This document shows positions 1 through 12,999 of a DNA stretch of 64,000 bases, piece after piece. Under the pieces are notes generated by a model. That model was not told the origin of the DNA and did not search any database. It worked only from the letters and a program-made list of their open reading frames with translations. Both the position numbers and the translations under genes were made by a program. Every line of letters starts with the position of its first letter. Positions within the stretch are counted from its first letter, which is position 1. Origin of the DNA: Isoetes taiwanensis (Eukaryota > Streptophyta > Lycopodiopsida > Isoetales > Isoetaceae); the NCBI GenBank assembly GCA_021234155.1, contig JAJEKV010000056.1:7922575-7986574 (forward strand), in the 5' to 3' direction.

Positions 1-3000
1 TCATTGTGGTTCACCGTATGGGACCTTCGCCTGTTTTCAAACAGTTTTCTATAGTTGGTGGGATCATTAAACATGGTGGGTATGTGGATTTATGATGCCT
101 GTCAGAGTTCATTCTGTTGTTTTATGCAACATACAATGGAAGTATAGGCTATTTATATTCATTAGTTGATTTCTTTAATATTGGGTTGTAGAAAGATTAG
201 CATGGAGGTGATGAAGTAAAAAGGAAGCCAATTTGCATTCCCATGGAGCTATTAAAACTTTTGATGGTGGTATCTTTTGCTGTAATGAGATCTAGCTTGT
301 AAATTCTACATTTGGGTTCGTTTTGTATCAACATCTGGTTCTTTTTCAGTTTATCTCTTCATTTCTCTAGTTATTCAACATGATTTTTATGCTACTATAG
401 AAATAGAGACCAAAATAAATCAAATTATTCTTCTTCGATAAACAAATAAATATTTAAAACAAAGTGGAGGTTTGGACTTTTAACTTTTAAGTTGGGTTTC
501 ACCATCTATCTTGACCCTTTTCATTTGTTTCATTACTTTTGGGCATTGAGGTTTTGCTCTGAAGGTCATGTTCTTCAAGAGTTTCTTTAAGCTATGTAAG
601 TACATACGCATTCTTGTCAATAGGATGCCTTGCTGTTTGATAGACTGGTTGCTGGGATTTTGGGACTCTCTTATAAGTAGCATTTTCATCCTTATTATAT
701 GGAGGCCTCCATAATGCTCCATATATCAACATCGTTTGACCACAGGTCTCTAAGTTCAAATAAATGTATTCAGATCAGTTGATTTTCCATTCTTCATTTA
801 TCTGATGCTGTCTTGACTATAAACAAAAACAAGGACCAACTGAGTTTCTAGATTTTCTTCCAGATTTGTAACATGGGCGTTGCTTTATTCATTTCTAAGC
901 CATAAGAAATGGCTGAAATTGGTAGAAATAAATAAAACCAGAGAAAAAAACTGAGTTGAATACATCTTATATAGTTTTCACAGGGAAAGCTCTAGATTTG
1001 GTTTAGATCATTGGGTTTTGAGCTCTGGTGGACATGGATCATTAGGTTTGAAACTCTAGATTGGACATGGTGTGCATCTTGGAGAACAAATGGTCTTTAA
1101 AAATCGTATAAAGATTAGCAAAGGGTGTGACCTCTGGTGGACCATACCTTAATATCTGGCTGTCGTGTTGCCATTGTCATGTGCCACCAGCCTTGTGCAG
1201 ATATTTCCCATCTTCCGTCTTGCATCTGGGTTGCTCTGACCAGGCATCATGATGTCCTCACTAGTGTGTGTTGATTACTGCTAGTCTTCAACGTCGGTTG
1301 CTCGTTGTTGTTATGGGTATTATTGTAAGTCATATGTAACTTTCGTTGACGCATCTGGCTATATTCCTTAGCATTTAACTTCAACTGGACATGTCTCTAG
1401 TCTTGGTTGCTGGTCCTCAACCTCTAGTCACTGCTTCCACGGGAAAATGCCATCTTGGGTTCCTTGTGGACATGTTTGATCTCTGATATAAGAACTCTTA
1501 TCTGGACAAAGTTCTAGTGATATATATCCTATCTTCTTTTAGTTATGTTTTCTATTAAATGGTCCTATTTGCCTTCTGCTTATGGGTGCTACCAGAGACC
1601 TTTTCCTTACCAGTCCGGATACATCCTCCTTGGTGAGATGTTCATTGGTACTTCTTGTTCATATACTCCCTAGACTTAGGTATATTCAGTTCTATATTCT
1701 TTTACAACGCTTTCAAGGCACTCTTGTATCTCCACTTGTCGTGTGGGTACGTGCTTACCTTCCTAATGTATCATTGGTTGGTCAGCTTTCCTTCATGATG
1801 CTTCACCAAAAGATCCAACATACCGCAGGTTTTTAGATGCTTGTGCTGTTCCTCCCAATTGTCCTCTTCCTCTTGACCTTATGTTTTGACTGGTTCCACA
1901 TTATTGTCCGATCTCATATATGTTTCTGGTGTTTCTTAATTTATATGCCCGTGGTCGCGCATGACCAACGTCATTGGCGTGTCCGATGACTATGCCGTCT
2001 CTGTCTTATTCATGCACCTTGCGTTGTTATTGCACACCTGGGGCACTAATCTTTCCTTACGAAAGCATAGCGTATACATCATTTTATAATGGCGGTTTAT
2101 GGATCCACATCCTCATACAACATTATTCTCTACCTTCCATGGTCGCCTCCATTGATGGCAATAGCTGAAGTATGAGCAACGCTTCTAAGTGATCTCCACT
2201 TTCATGAAATTTGGGTGCCTAATCGGTTTCCACCTTATTATAGTGCCTCCTTAACGTGGTCTATAGTAGATAATCATAAACCACTTCTCCATCAGGACCG
2301 TTGCTATGTCAGTCTCCTTCGTTGGTGGCCATCCATCATTATATAATAGCCTCGGCGGACAGACGCCCGGCCTTCCGGCGAAGTGGGCGCGCAAGTCTGG
2401 CATATACAGTCTGGGAGGATTGCACTTCATTATAACTGCTGCCGGATAGCGACCGGGGCGGTCTGATTCGTCAGATGTATCTGAGATATGCCATAAATAT
2501 AAGGTATGCAGCCTTGGCAATTTGAAAACAATAATATGAATAAATGTTTAAAGCGTCTGGCGGTGAATACCGCTGGGTTAAGATATAGATTCAGAATGAG
2601 TGATATGGAAGGTAGGCTAAAGATAATTAAAGGCTATTTAAACTTTAAAATCAGGCATATAAAGGAGATAACTATGTATGTCTTTTTAAAACTTACGAGA
2701 GCCAGAGACTTAGATTATCTTAGAACATGGCAAATTGATGACGTGTACTGTGAGTCATATTAGGTATAGTGTCGGATCATTCAGTCTGGTATATTAAAGA
2801 CAAGTCTAAATGTGGGGGCATGCTCAAATCACGAAGGTAGGACCTTGTAAGGTTGTCAAAACTATGACAAATAGGAAACAAAATTACGTACAAAGATTAA
2901 ATTAATGACATTTTGTTAAATGGATTTATGTGTGGGAGAATACCAATACATATAAAAGTTAACCTCAATTGGAATCACTTTCTACTAACGTTGGGAGCTT

Positions 3001-3571
3001 AATAACTCCATATTATAATATAAAGACAGTGAAGTTGTATGTCTAGCCATTATTATAATCAAATTGCTCAGAAAGAATCAATTCAAAAGATATTTATACT
3101 CTGAAAAGCTTGAACGAGACTTCATGCCTTCAATTGTTCACTTTTGGCCAGGTCCTAGGCAATGATCAGTTAATCTTATCTACCTTCATATCAGCGGAGT
3201 TATAAATTGCATTCTAGAGTCATTTTCAAACTTAATCACTTTGGGCCAGTATGACCTAATCTCTCTTTGGGAGGGGTAGTCTTGATCACAGGGCAGCATC
3301 ACTTTGGTCGGGAGAATGTGGCGTTCCACGCGCAGTGCTCGATCGTGACCACAGATCAGCACATTGGTGTGTTCATGGGATCAGCTATGTGTGTGTTAAA
3401 TTATAAAGGTGGAAACCCGCTTCAACTAGAATTTGGGCTTAATCAATAATATTAAAAGACCTAAAATACAGGTGGTTGTGTATTAACTTGCCTGACCAGG
3501 CTAGATTAGGCAAGGGAGGTTTCCTGTTTGGACACCCAAATTAGGGCTTTTGTGCTAGTTGAATTAAAGCA
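1..3571. other. No recognised gene
   Basis: AT-rich DNA with only short, low-complexity reading frames on either strand. Two plus-strand frames between 1.58 and 2.17 kb are open but match nothing I recognise. A short GC-rich patch lies at 2,345-2,480. No RNA gene, convincing exon chain or transposon end was seen. Confidence 0.5.
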
Positions 3572-3772
3572 ATGGTGGGAGATGGGGGAGGAGGAGGCGG
3601 CGGCGGGCACCCCTTGGTAGTCGAGATGGAGCGCTCCAAAGCCCGGTCAGTTGTAGCTCGTGTATTATATCTATGGGGTGGCATACTGTTAAGCTGTGTA
3701 TTTCTTACAACTTTTCTCATGTCTCTTTACCTTGGAATAACCCTTGATTCTGGTGGGTTCTTATCTCGTTAA
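3572..3772 (+). CDS. Small hypothetical ORF, glycine-rich start
   Basis: A 66-codon frame starts with ATG, followed by a run of eight glycines and then a hydrophobic segment with one likely membrane span at about residues 30-55. It could be the first exon of an unknown gene or a chance ORF at the edge of the GC-rich block that follows. No family is recognised and no downstream exon could be linked. Confidence 0.15.
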   Translation: MVGDGGGGGGGGHPLVVEMERSKARSVVARVLYLWGGILLSCVFLTTFLMSLYLGITLDSGGFLSR

Positions 3773-3779
3773 TACTTTT

Positions 3780-4400
3780 CGTGATGGATTATCCATGAAT
3801 TTCTGCATGTACGGGGAACAGTCGTGGATGCTGCGGGTGGCTTAGCACCAAACAAGGGACCACGATGTGGTGAAGTACAGTGGGTCTTGCACCGAACATA
3901 AAAGGCTCTGGGACTCTCAGATGGACTAGGTTTTGACCCTAATAATGAGTGGGCTAGGCGCGATCAGGTAGGGTATGGAGTCTGAACCTCTGAGTGCAGT
4001 GCTTGACCCGCGCCGGGCATCTGTACTGAGTGGGTGAGGCGGAGTACGTCGGTCACGGATCTCACGGGGTCAGTCATGCATGTTCTCGTCACCATGGGAC
4101 CAGCCATGTGATCTGGAAGGGCCTTCCAGGCACCACCTCATGGGTGGGCTTCCGCAGACCTGTGTGACAAAGTGTGATGCAGGTCTGTGGGAGGCTATAG
4201 TGGCGCCATAGCATGATTCGACTCCTTCACCCGCAAAGTGTGTCTCACAGCGGGAGGGGTTGGGTACGGACTGGCACGCGGTAACCTATGCCGATAGCAG
4301 ATTCTCCTCATCCTTGATCTCGCCCGGGGCCAGAAGCCGTCGATCTATCCTCACGGTGGTGAGGTGAACTACGGGGTTTGAAGGTGTTGCTTAGAGATTA
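3780..4400. other. GC-rich block with one hairpin
   Basis: Base composition shifts sharply to GC-rich within AT-rich surroundings. Inside it an 11-bp stem with one mismatch pairs 4,152-4,162 with 4,180-4,190 (core CAGACCTG/CAGGTCTG). There is no open frame and no tRNA- or rRNA-like structure. The block could be a solo LTR or other old repeat, but no second copy is visible here. Confidence 0.35.
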
Positions 4401-6603
4401 GATGCATATCCTTTCTTGTTAGTACTTGGATGGATGTACCCTTAGTGGTGGTTATTTATATATGATTTATCACGTGCTATATCATCTTATTCACGCTTAG
4501 CAATAGAATATTAAGAAGGCGTGGTAGAATGACACCTCCCAAGTGTCTCTATAGATGGCACAGGATGGGCAGACCACACTCCTTGGCGGGGGTCGCCATG
4601 GGAGAAGATCCCATATGTCAGTGGGGGTCGTATATATTCGAGGCGTCACATTCTCATTAATGATTTGAAATTTGAAATCTCCACAAGTCATGCATATTCA
4701 ATGTAAAAATATACATATTAAGGCCTTTGAATACATAATGAAACATTATCTTATCTTAAGCGCCTGAAATGGTTGGGCATCAGCATGATACCATGACTGA
4801 TTATTGCATATAACACATTTTAATGAAAAGGATATTACTAAACAAATATATTTTGTAACTTTGGCTTACTGTTACCATCTTTTTCTTGCACTCCAGCTTT
4901 TTATTGACAATGTCCCTAAAACCGTGTAACTGGATTGCTACCTTTATGTCTTTTTTCCTTCAGCACTTCTCAAACTTCAATCCCTCTTGTTTCTTGAGCT
5001 TGCTCAAATTTAAACTAGCTCTATAGCATATCAGTTTGCAAACATGTTGCAGGAGAAGCTAAAATAACAATCTGCGAATCTTCCATTCTGCTTTGTGAAA
5101 CAGGCGGACTTCTTCTATTAAGTCATTAGGTGTGATAACTTAATGTGGCGACACAGCCCATATCTTTTTGCTCGTGATATCAAATTTAACATCCATATAT
5201 TTCTTTGTAAAGAAGCGGAGATAGAATCATAAGATCATAAACATAGGAATATATATCCATAGCAGCTTTGCAACAGGTTAATATATAGAAAGAGAGCGAT
5301 TGAAACGCAACGTTTAAACATTGGTAAGCCATCTATGCAAGCTTTCAATCTATTGATGATTGAAAGAACACACCAAGATGTATTTGATACAATCATTTAA
5401 GCCTAATGCATAAGGGATCCCCGGATGACCCGATTCTTTAGCATATGCAACTGTGTAAGCGCGTTCAAAACGCTGACATGGAAGCGGGCCATGTTGCATC
5501 TGCTCGCTGGCCTTGAGAGTGCTTCACAGCATGCAAAACAAAATCTGAGAATAAAGACAAGATTGAATTCACTGATACGAAATAAAAAGACAAGATTGAA
5601 GATACATTGGGCTGCTTTCCACAGGAAAGAGTGCTACTATCTAACGATCATCTTTCAAGCTCGCTCAATATCATTCCTCATACCCTTTCTCGTTCCTCCT
5701 TCTACTCCATTACCTTCAACTATAATGGAAGAGGCAAGGCCACGGCAACGGCACTATCTACGTGTGGTAGCAAGAGAAAACAAAAGGAGGAGAAATCGCT
5801 TAGCAACGATGTTGAGCGCCATCCTCTTTCATAATTATAGACCTTCTGAAAGCCATTTAAAATTGAACAATGGAATTCAAGGAAATAAGTTACATAAAGT
5901 TAAATTTCTTCTGGCGTATGTATTTTTCTAGTATTTGGTGGGAGTGGATCCATTGTAACATTTTGTTAACAGGTTTTAAGGTTGCCCTAGAATGGCCTTG
6001 TTTATCATGAGTTTATGGCATATCCTAGGTATGTGAGTTGCACCTAGGATATTCTGATGACTGCCAGCCTACTATTCGTTGTAAAACTCTCGTCACCTGC
6101 GTTCTGGATCCGGGATGCGCCAGCCGAGTAACTGGCAGGGGCAGACCGAAGATTTTCCAATCTAACAATACGCCTGAGCTATGGATTCGATGCCGGCTAG
6201 GTGGTGCCTGCATTTTCTTGAAGAAAATGCAGTTCATAGTTTGCCATTGATTTATAAAGTTGGATCCGCGCCGCTACAGAAATATGGGCTCCGAATGACA
6301 GACCGGATCTGAACCCAGATTGGGTTCCTGGTACCCTCTAGATGGTGAGCTCTTGCTGACATCCCAAACTGACGATGCGTTTGGAACACGGTATTAGATC
6401 TTAAAATAGAACGGTCGTTGATGGCGTTACAGATACGCCGGGGTTGCGTGTGACCTTGATCTACGGTGACAGGTTGGATGAAGGGCATCCCAGTAGATGA
6501 TACACACAATCTGCCAGAAGGTTGTAACAACAGTAAACCCTTCGAGTTGGATTTAATTTATTTATATTTTCTTATTGATGTTCCTTCAATTTGTCTGATG
6601 CAG
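4401..6603. other. No recognised gene; small perfect hairpin near 6,021
   Basis: Mostly AT-rich DNA. Overlapping frames at 5.43-5.93 kb and in 6.0-6.53 kb have no recognisable motifs. A perfect 9-bp stem (TATCCTAGG at 6,021-6,029, CCTAGGATA at 6,043-6,051) is present. Upstream exons of the TFCB pseudogene should lie in or before this stretch, but I could not identify them. Confidence 0.4.
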
Positions 6604-9600
6604 ATGCTTTTAGGAAATTCAAAGGGAGAAATCGTGGCTAATGATCCTTCTTTTAAAGGTTCTGCCCTGTGTTTCTCAATTTTCATTCTATTGCTGTAGA
6701 CCACCATTTTGCTGACAAAACACTGACAATTTGGACAGATTACTGATGACTATCTGGCAGATCTATAGCTACAATGAAAAGTGGTATGACCTATTGGGTA
6801 AAAACACAATAATCTTTGTTCTATTCTACAACCCTTCTATACACACAATCGCATAGATAACTCTGGTACCATGAGAGGGATTAATTACTATGATTGAGAT
6901 AAAAGAACTGATCCGCGTGGATTATAATTGTTTGCATGATATACGTATGTTAGATTCTGTTTAACCTATGCACCAGAATAACTGTCTTGCAAAGACCTTA
7001 GTAAGCTCTCTCAATTGTAGTTCTAGTTGCTAGTAGGCTAGAGAGCATAATGAGGTTTGACTCAATCTATCTCTATGAAAGCTTGTTGGCTGGTCAGCAA
7101 CATAGAATCATATGTTCAAATGTCTTCAGCCTTCCCTTGATCCACCAATATCATCTCCCCAGCTTCCACCCCTGCGCCCAGTCTGGATGGTGCCTTTCCT
7201 TTCTATACTCAGTAGCAGGTCTCCTGTATAGGATCCTAATCTTCTGCAATTGTCATATTAATTTTGCCAGATCTGGACCACATTGTATCTATCACAATTT
7301 CGTTGACCCATTTCCTTATTATGATGATGAAGCTCTTAAATGCGAATTCAGATTTATGTCACTATGTTATCTCATCGAGATACTATCCTCTGTCCTATGT
7401 CTCCTGCATAGCCAAGCGTGGATAAATAACTTGCTTACTGTGCGCAGTTCATGTGCATACTGATATCCCAATTTGTGCTTGCGCGTGTAGTGACGGTGTT
7501 CCAGTTATAAAAATTTGTCATTATGTAGGAGCAGTATAAAAAGAAATGTCGATTGTCTGAGATACAGCCAGTCTTTATGAAGCAAGGGGAAAGTGTTGGA
7601 ATTTGCTGCAAGTTTTATAAAGACCATGGGCACATTGTCTATCTTACAGTACCAAATTGTCTACCTGATGTAGTCATGGTGTAAATCTAACCTTGTTAGA
7701 TTGAGATGTATATGGATCGTTGTTCATCGGGATTGAAGATGACAGCAGGAAAATACAAAGCCCTCTACTAACATGATAATTCCAATTTATGTTGCTCACC
7801 CGTCTAGCATACCAGCAATGTTCTAATATCCGGTAGTTACATCAGCTCATATTAATCCATTTCACAGTGCCATGGCTGCATGCGAAGAAGACTGTCTCCG
7901 CATGTGGAGAGTAAAACAGGCTGATTATTTTGGTCGTGAGCTGCCTTCTATGTTCTCTGGTCCATACTGTTACCTGCACAGTCATGGCGTGTTTAGTGGG
8001 GTCAAAGTTGCCAGCTTGAAGTCAAACATCAGGACACTTTGAACAATGAAGTTCTGTCCTATGTGGTTATTCAATCTATTGATCTCAAAATTTTAACCTC
8101 TTTTGCATCTATAAGACAGATAAGACTACCATATCAATCATCAATCTGCACTTGATAATTTTGTTCCGGTTACCTATGATGACTAACTGCACGCTGCTCC
8201 ATGCCAAAGCGCTTGACACATTTTAAAAGGGGAGACTGTCTTTTATGCACCGCACGAATGTCCGAATTAGGCTGCTCCTGTTAAGTGGCCTTATATTGAA
8301 TATGTCAGATGGTTTTAGGCACTTGCAAAAGTTCACCAAAAGATGTTCTTGAAACTGTGCTAGCAAAATTTGCTTTCAAGCATGTATGTTCCCCATCAGT
8401 TAGTTTCCATGCTGCATTATTCAACAGCTCAGTTTTCTTCACGTCAAAGTGGTTGATTCTTCTATACTTCCATCTGCATGCTATGCTTAATTATAAAAGC
8501 TCTTATGAACATCAGTACTTTTTATCAAATAGCACCCCATTTTGTTGCCAAGCTAATGAAGGATTGATATGCTTGAGAAACGTTTCTCATGGAATGTTTT
8601 ACATGGTAAGGGTGACCATTTGCTATTCTCATGTGATCTTCCTTTTCACTTTTTTTGCTTCTTTGCCGCTGGAGACAGGGGCCGAGCCAAGAAACTTCTT
8701 GTTTCTGCACCGTCATCATATTTTCTGTCACATGGTTTTTCTCATCTCCGCCTCATCTTTAAGCCCACCTTTTTGTCCTTGCAAACGTTTTTTATGTAGT
8801 GAAAGTGATAATGATAGTGATAGTAATTGGAAAATTTAGCGGTTGCCTGTGGTATTTTAAACTGATTGATGTAATTAAGCTGAACGACATTTCCTTTTTC
8901 CTAATCAACACACAATGGAGGGCATTAAACTTCCGATACAATCATGAATGATTGTGCTAAAGTAAATGGCGGCGTTCATTTCCATATCCTTGGTTTGATA
9001 GATGCAATATCTTCATGGTTAACAGTTGAAGAAATGCAGTAAGCCCGTTCAATGAATTTCCTATCTGAGATGCAGTCTTTGCAATGACATGTATTCAGCT
9101 TGTTCAAAGAGCTGCCTTATTATGTCTAGAAGCTCGTGCAAGATCTTCTTTTATAGAGGTACCTGCAGCGATAAAGATGTCTTAGCCACAGGCATCCTGC
9201 TGCCAAATTTTCACCTGTAAGCATTGGACATCCCTCATCTTTAGTTTCACTCATGCCATTTTAGAGGTCCTTAGATTTTATTTGCTTGCAATAGTAATTA
9301 TTAAAATCGTAATTGATATTTTATGTAAGCAAGTTGTTAAGCTGGATGTGCTTTCTTACTAGGTTGGAGATAGATCTGCGAGGTTGATCCCGTGGAAAAG
9401 AGGCTCCATAATGTTTTGTTGGCAAGGTTGGAGCTCTTGCTCCTGGATTTTGGGTTGGGGTTCAGTATGATGAGCCTGTGGGGAAAGCACGATGGCATGT
9501 AAGCTGCTCAACTATTTATAAATTTTACTTTTGTGACTTTTGTTCCTGAATACCGTTTAAGTGATGTTTCATTTGCATGCAAGTGTGAAAGGCATAAGAT

Positions 9601-9836
9601 ACTTCACTGCTCTGCCTGGGCACGAGCCATGCTTAGATCCTGACAAAGTAAAGGTCAGATATACTGATAAGTCATTATAATGAAACTGTGAATTGAATTT
9701 GGCAATTGTGGATACTATTTCTGTCAGACTGGGGCTCTGGGAATCCCCTCTTTCATATTCATAACAGTATGTTTTGTTCTAGGTTGGGGACTATACGGAG
9801 TTGGATCTTTTTGAAGATGAGCCAGATGAGATCTGA
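6604..9836 (+). pseudogene. TFCB: Tubulin-folding cofactor B (TFCB/TBCB) pseudogene, 3' exons
   Basis: TFCB is a cytosolic chaperone with an N-terminal ubiquitin-like fold and a C-terminal CAP-Gly domain that helps release and fold alpha-tubulin. Four exon remnants are readable in order. 6,604-6,658 reads FRKFK then IVANDPS. 9,363-9,498 is the CAP-Gly core, with GALAPGFWVGVQYDEPVGK. 9,584-9,653 reads VKGIRYF, PGH, DPDKVK. 9,783-9,836 reads VGDYTELDLFEDEPDEI and a stop, which is the family's usual C-terminal end. Introns keep AG acceptors and GT donors, so this is not a processed copy. The CAP-Gly exon needs at least three small indels to stay in frame (around 9,375, 9,416 and 9,488), and the next exon needs more, so the copy looks dead. 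Indels in uncorrected sequence are the alternative. Exons before 6,604 and between 6,658 and 9,363 were not found. Confidence 0.75.
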
Positions 9837-10963
9837 ACATATTGTTGGGGTGCGGATTTAAATGTTTACGGAGGGAGTAGCTAATGTGATTTTGGATCCA
9901 TTTCTGTAACTGAATATGAGATGATTATTGTTTATCATATTGAAGGTTGGCTTCATTGTTTCAGAAAAAGACTTGTTCTTTTAAACCATGAGCAGGTTGA
10001 AGTCTTATCTTCTAATCTGGAATTAGTGTGCAGCCAGACTGTGTCTAGGCCCCATGGAGGATGATTTTAGTGCCATTTCTAATACCAATCTTGGCTAAAT
10101 TTTGATATTTTTTTGGATATCAGTAGGAATGCCATTTGGCCTTAAAGCTTTTGTGGGAGTATAGATTACTTAGGCATCAGGCATAGCTTTAACTGAGAAG
10201 TGAAGTTGAATGCGTAAGAACTGTGGTCCCATCACGATCGACCCTGGACACGTTTTTAACCGCCACCATAGCAATCTTTGTACACTAATGAAGGATGGTG
10301 GCATGGCTTCGGCTTTGTCCTTTTCGATATCGTTCATTTTTGCGCTGACTTGGCATCAAACCAATGCTACTGATGGAGGATTGCCCTTCTTATTAATAGT
10401 CACCGTTGGACTGGCATCTCAAAAAGCATCCACTTTTGGACGTGTGGCCTTTTCTATTTTGTCTTGCATACGTTTTGAGGTCTGCTTGTTGGTTAAATCA
10501 AATCTTAACCACTTTCAAATTTTGCCCTCCTTGAACAAATTTTTAAACGGCAAAAAACTTTGTTGACGTTGTGCTTGTCAATGTTTGCTTCTGCACAGGC
10601 CCCAAAGCACCATCTTCTCCACTCAACCATTGCAAAATGCCCCGAGATCTCCACTCCAACGATCTCCAGCGTAGAATTTAAAGCGAGTACCATGCATAGA
10701 CAAGAACCAATAGGGGCGAGGGCATAAACAGAACTAGCGACCAAGATTTGTTATTCTTGCTTGTTTTGTGCTTTTGTTTCTTTAGTGCCCTGGTTGTTTG
10801 GCAAATAATTTCGGCCCTGAACCTAGGCAACAACGAGTTTGTGAGATGAAAATCCAATAAACTTTAGAAAGCAAAATGAAAGGCAAAAAATGTTCTGAGA
10901 TATCAAGATCTCCTCAAAAACGAAATTTGAGATTGGATAAAATTTCATCCGCAATTTAAATGA
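9837..10963. other. No recognised gene
   Basis: This follows the TFCB stop codon. It holds one open plus-strand frame (10,210-10,566) and one minus-strand frame (10,505-10,744), neither with a recognisable motif. The 3' UTR of the former TFCB gene probably occupies the first few hundred bases. Confidence 0.4.
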
Positions 10964-11048
10964 CCTTGAAATTTTTGAAGGAAATTTTCAACAACCGCCA
11001 CTCATGGCCCGCCAGGTCAGCTGAAAATTTCCTTCAAAAATTTTCAGG
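10964..11048. repeat. Long inverted repeat (27-bp arms, 31-nt loop)
   Basis: The left arm at 10,964-10,990 and right arm at 11,022-11,048 are reverse complements with about two mismatches. The core is TTTTTGAAGGAAATTTTCA. A transcript would fold into a stem the size of a small-RNA precursor, but a decayed miniature element is equally possible. Confidence 0.7.
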
Positions 11049-11149
11049 CCCTTCGAGGTTGAGGTTCATGGGAAGGGGGTAACTCTTATGTGTTCATTCT
11101 GAGTGTGGTCGAATAGAAACCATCGTTGGGGTGCATCTGAATTTGGAGG

Positions 11150-12450
11150 AATATTGAATGAATAATTGAAGCCCGATTTTTATCGTTCGCGAGAGACCAA
11201 TTGGCCTATGGGACCCAAACAAAGGATACAACGGCGTATTATTACTAGGATTAAAAACCTCCATCCAAAGGCTTTTTGAGGGAAGAAACTTGGCAATAAT
11301 ATCTTTGAGAGATTACGCAATAATACATTGTGATATATTTAAATCTCAGTGCTGTGTTTGAAGACAAAAATAAGTCGCATTACATCCGTGATGTCTTGGA
11401 GGAAAGATTTTAACAAACCCACTGAGGTTGTATCCAGCAATGCATAAAGCAGTTGATTAGGCAGAATCAACTCCGTATAGCGGGCTTGGATGTGAATGAA
11501 TGCTCGACATTGCTGCAGTGTGTGATATTCATCATCATTGCACCCTGGTGGCAACAATGACAAAGGCTATCCTACGTTGGGTTGATCACGGGTTTGTAGT
11601 GTGATGTCTTAACTTTGTTCAAGGGCACTCACATTCTAAAACTTGCTAAGGAAGCAAGCATCGAGTATTATCGCCAAGTTATGTTGGACCTCTTCAATTT
11701 CCACATTGCTCTTGCACATATGATCGGGGAGACCCATTGAGCCCACCTCTCCTTCTAATAGGCTTTGAGGTCTTTGCGAACCCATGGCCACTTGTATAAG
11801 CGGATTGGGGGAGGCGATCATTGCCCATACCAACTAAACTTCGAAGATAAGGTAGAGGAACCCACAAAATGGGGACCAATTAGAAAACCAAAAGAATGAA
11901 CACCTTTCCATGCTTTAAAAAGATCGTGGTAGAAAAGAATAAGCATGACTTAAAGCATAAGAACATTCCATTTTTTAATAACATTATTGTGGGAGGTAGC
12001 ATTACAAGATGACCAAGTCATTCAAGTATGAAAATGGGTTTGGAAAAACTACACGCAAAAAAAGTATCCACTTTTACGGACAATCGGGGCCAATGCTTTA
12101 TTAAGTTCAACCTTGATATCTCACCAAGTTGTTCAATGTGGGCAGGAAGAAGAAAAAATTGAACACTGCGAGAACTCCATCCAGCATGGGATCAAATGAG
12201 GGAAGTGTTTGAAACTTCTCTTTCAGAAAAGGAGCTTCTTTTAGGCCTGTAACTACCATCTTGGCAAGTTGGAGAGAAAGTTGCTATGACCTTATGCAAA
12301 GGATGGCTTTTATGGTTAATATGGAAGAGCAGAGAAAATTCGTTCTTCCACGAATATGTCCACCCTAATAGCTTATGGCCATCTATGAAAAAAAGAGGTC
12401 TCATAATACCTTGTAGCATTTGAGGGGAGGAGGAAAGGGTCATAAGCATG
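11150..12450 (-). mobile_element. LINE 3' fragment, minus strand
   Basis: The minus-strand frame at 11,563-11,339 has a Cys, then H-T-L-x-x-C spacing and an R-Y-x-E-L segment. This is typical of the zinc-finger-like tail after the reverse transcriptase in some LINEs. The same tail type appears, also on the minus strand, in the fragment at 24.2-25.3 kb. Further left the two copies share a 3'-terminal sequence: read on the plus strand, 11,190-11,220 carries GAGACCAATTGGCCTATGGG followed by ACCCAAAC. Frames at 11.64-12.45 kb are probably eroded upstream coding sequence, though I could not align them to RT motifs. The right boundary is uncertain. Confidence 0.5.
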
Positions 12451-12510
12451 TTACAATGTACCTTAAAAGTATTATTTAGGGACCATAAAACTACCTAAAA
12501 AGTACCCAAC
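12447..12510. repeat. Dispersed repeat, copy 1 (second copy at 61,505-61,568)
   Basis: About 64 bp here match 61,505-61,568 closely and in the same orientation, including the shared stretch AAGTATTATTTAG and a CTAAAA/GTAC motif. Just after it, 12,500-12,528 forms a 10-bp hairpin (AAGTACCCAA / TTGGGTACTT). It is probably the end of a short interspersed element. Confidence 0.6.
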
Positions 12511-12999
12511 AATAGATATTGGGTACTTATATGATCTGTAATAACTAGTAAGTGTTAAATTGGATTCACTTATTTTCATCTCCAATAATACTGTCTTTAT
12601 CTTGACCTTCAACATTATCATGCTTGTGACTTTTATTTTGAACTTTTGAATTAGTTCCTATAGAAAGAATAGAAAAGCAGTACCTATTTCTGAAGTACGT
12701 AGTGTAGGTACCTTGGCGGTTCAAAGCCCCGGACACACAAAGCATGCATATGCCATGGGCATCCCAAGCCCACGACTCACTTTTGTCCACGTTTGTAGGC
12801 GAGTGGTTATACCTACATAAGCGAATATGTTATGTAGATATATTATATCACTTGGCATATGTATGTAATTGATGAGCTATATTTAATACATATTTAATTT
12901 TTCAAAAAAATAAAAAATAAAATAAAATTGGGACCTACAAATTACCGCATTGTAACGATGATCTCTTTAAGTCTTGTAGGTGCTCATGCCAAATAAAGA
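12511..12999. other. No recognised gene
   Basis: AT-rich spacer with a minus-strand frame at 12,566-12,790 of no recognisable family. A short A-rich run near 12,905-12,935 precedes the LINE relic. Confidence 0.4.

Noticed and set aside
1582-2168. Possible Ty1/copia pol remnant in plus-strand frames
   Set aside because: Some residues vaguely resemble the integrase-RT spacer, but no catalytic or conserved motif could be aligned in any frame.
3850-4350. tRNA or 5S rRNA gene in the GC-rich block
   Set aside because: No cloverleaf, no A/B box pair and no 5S-like sequence could be formed from it.
7050-8839. Open frames of 137 and 176 codons between TFCB exons
   Set aside because: No recognisable motifs and low-complexity hydrophobic composition. 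They lie where TFCB introns are expected, so chance ORFs are likelier.
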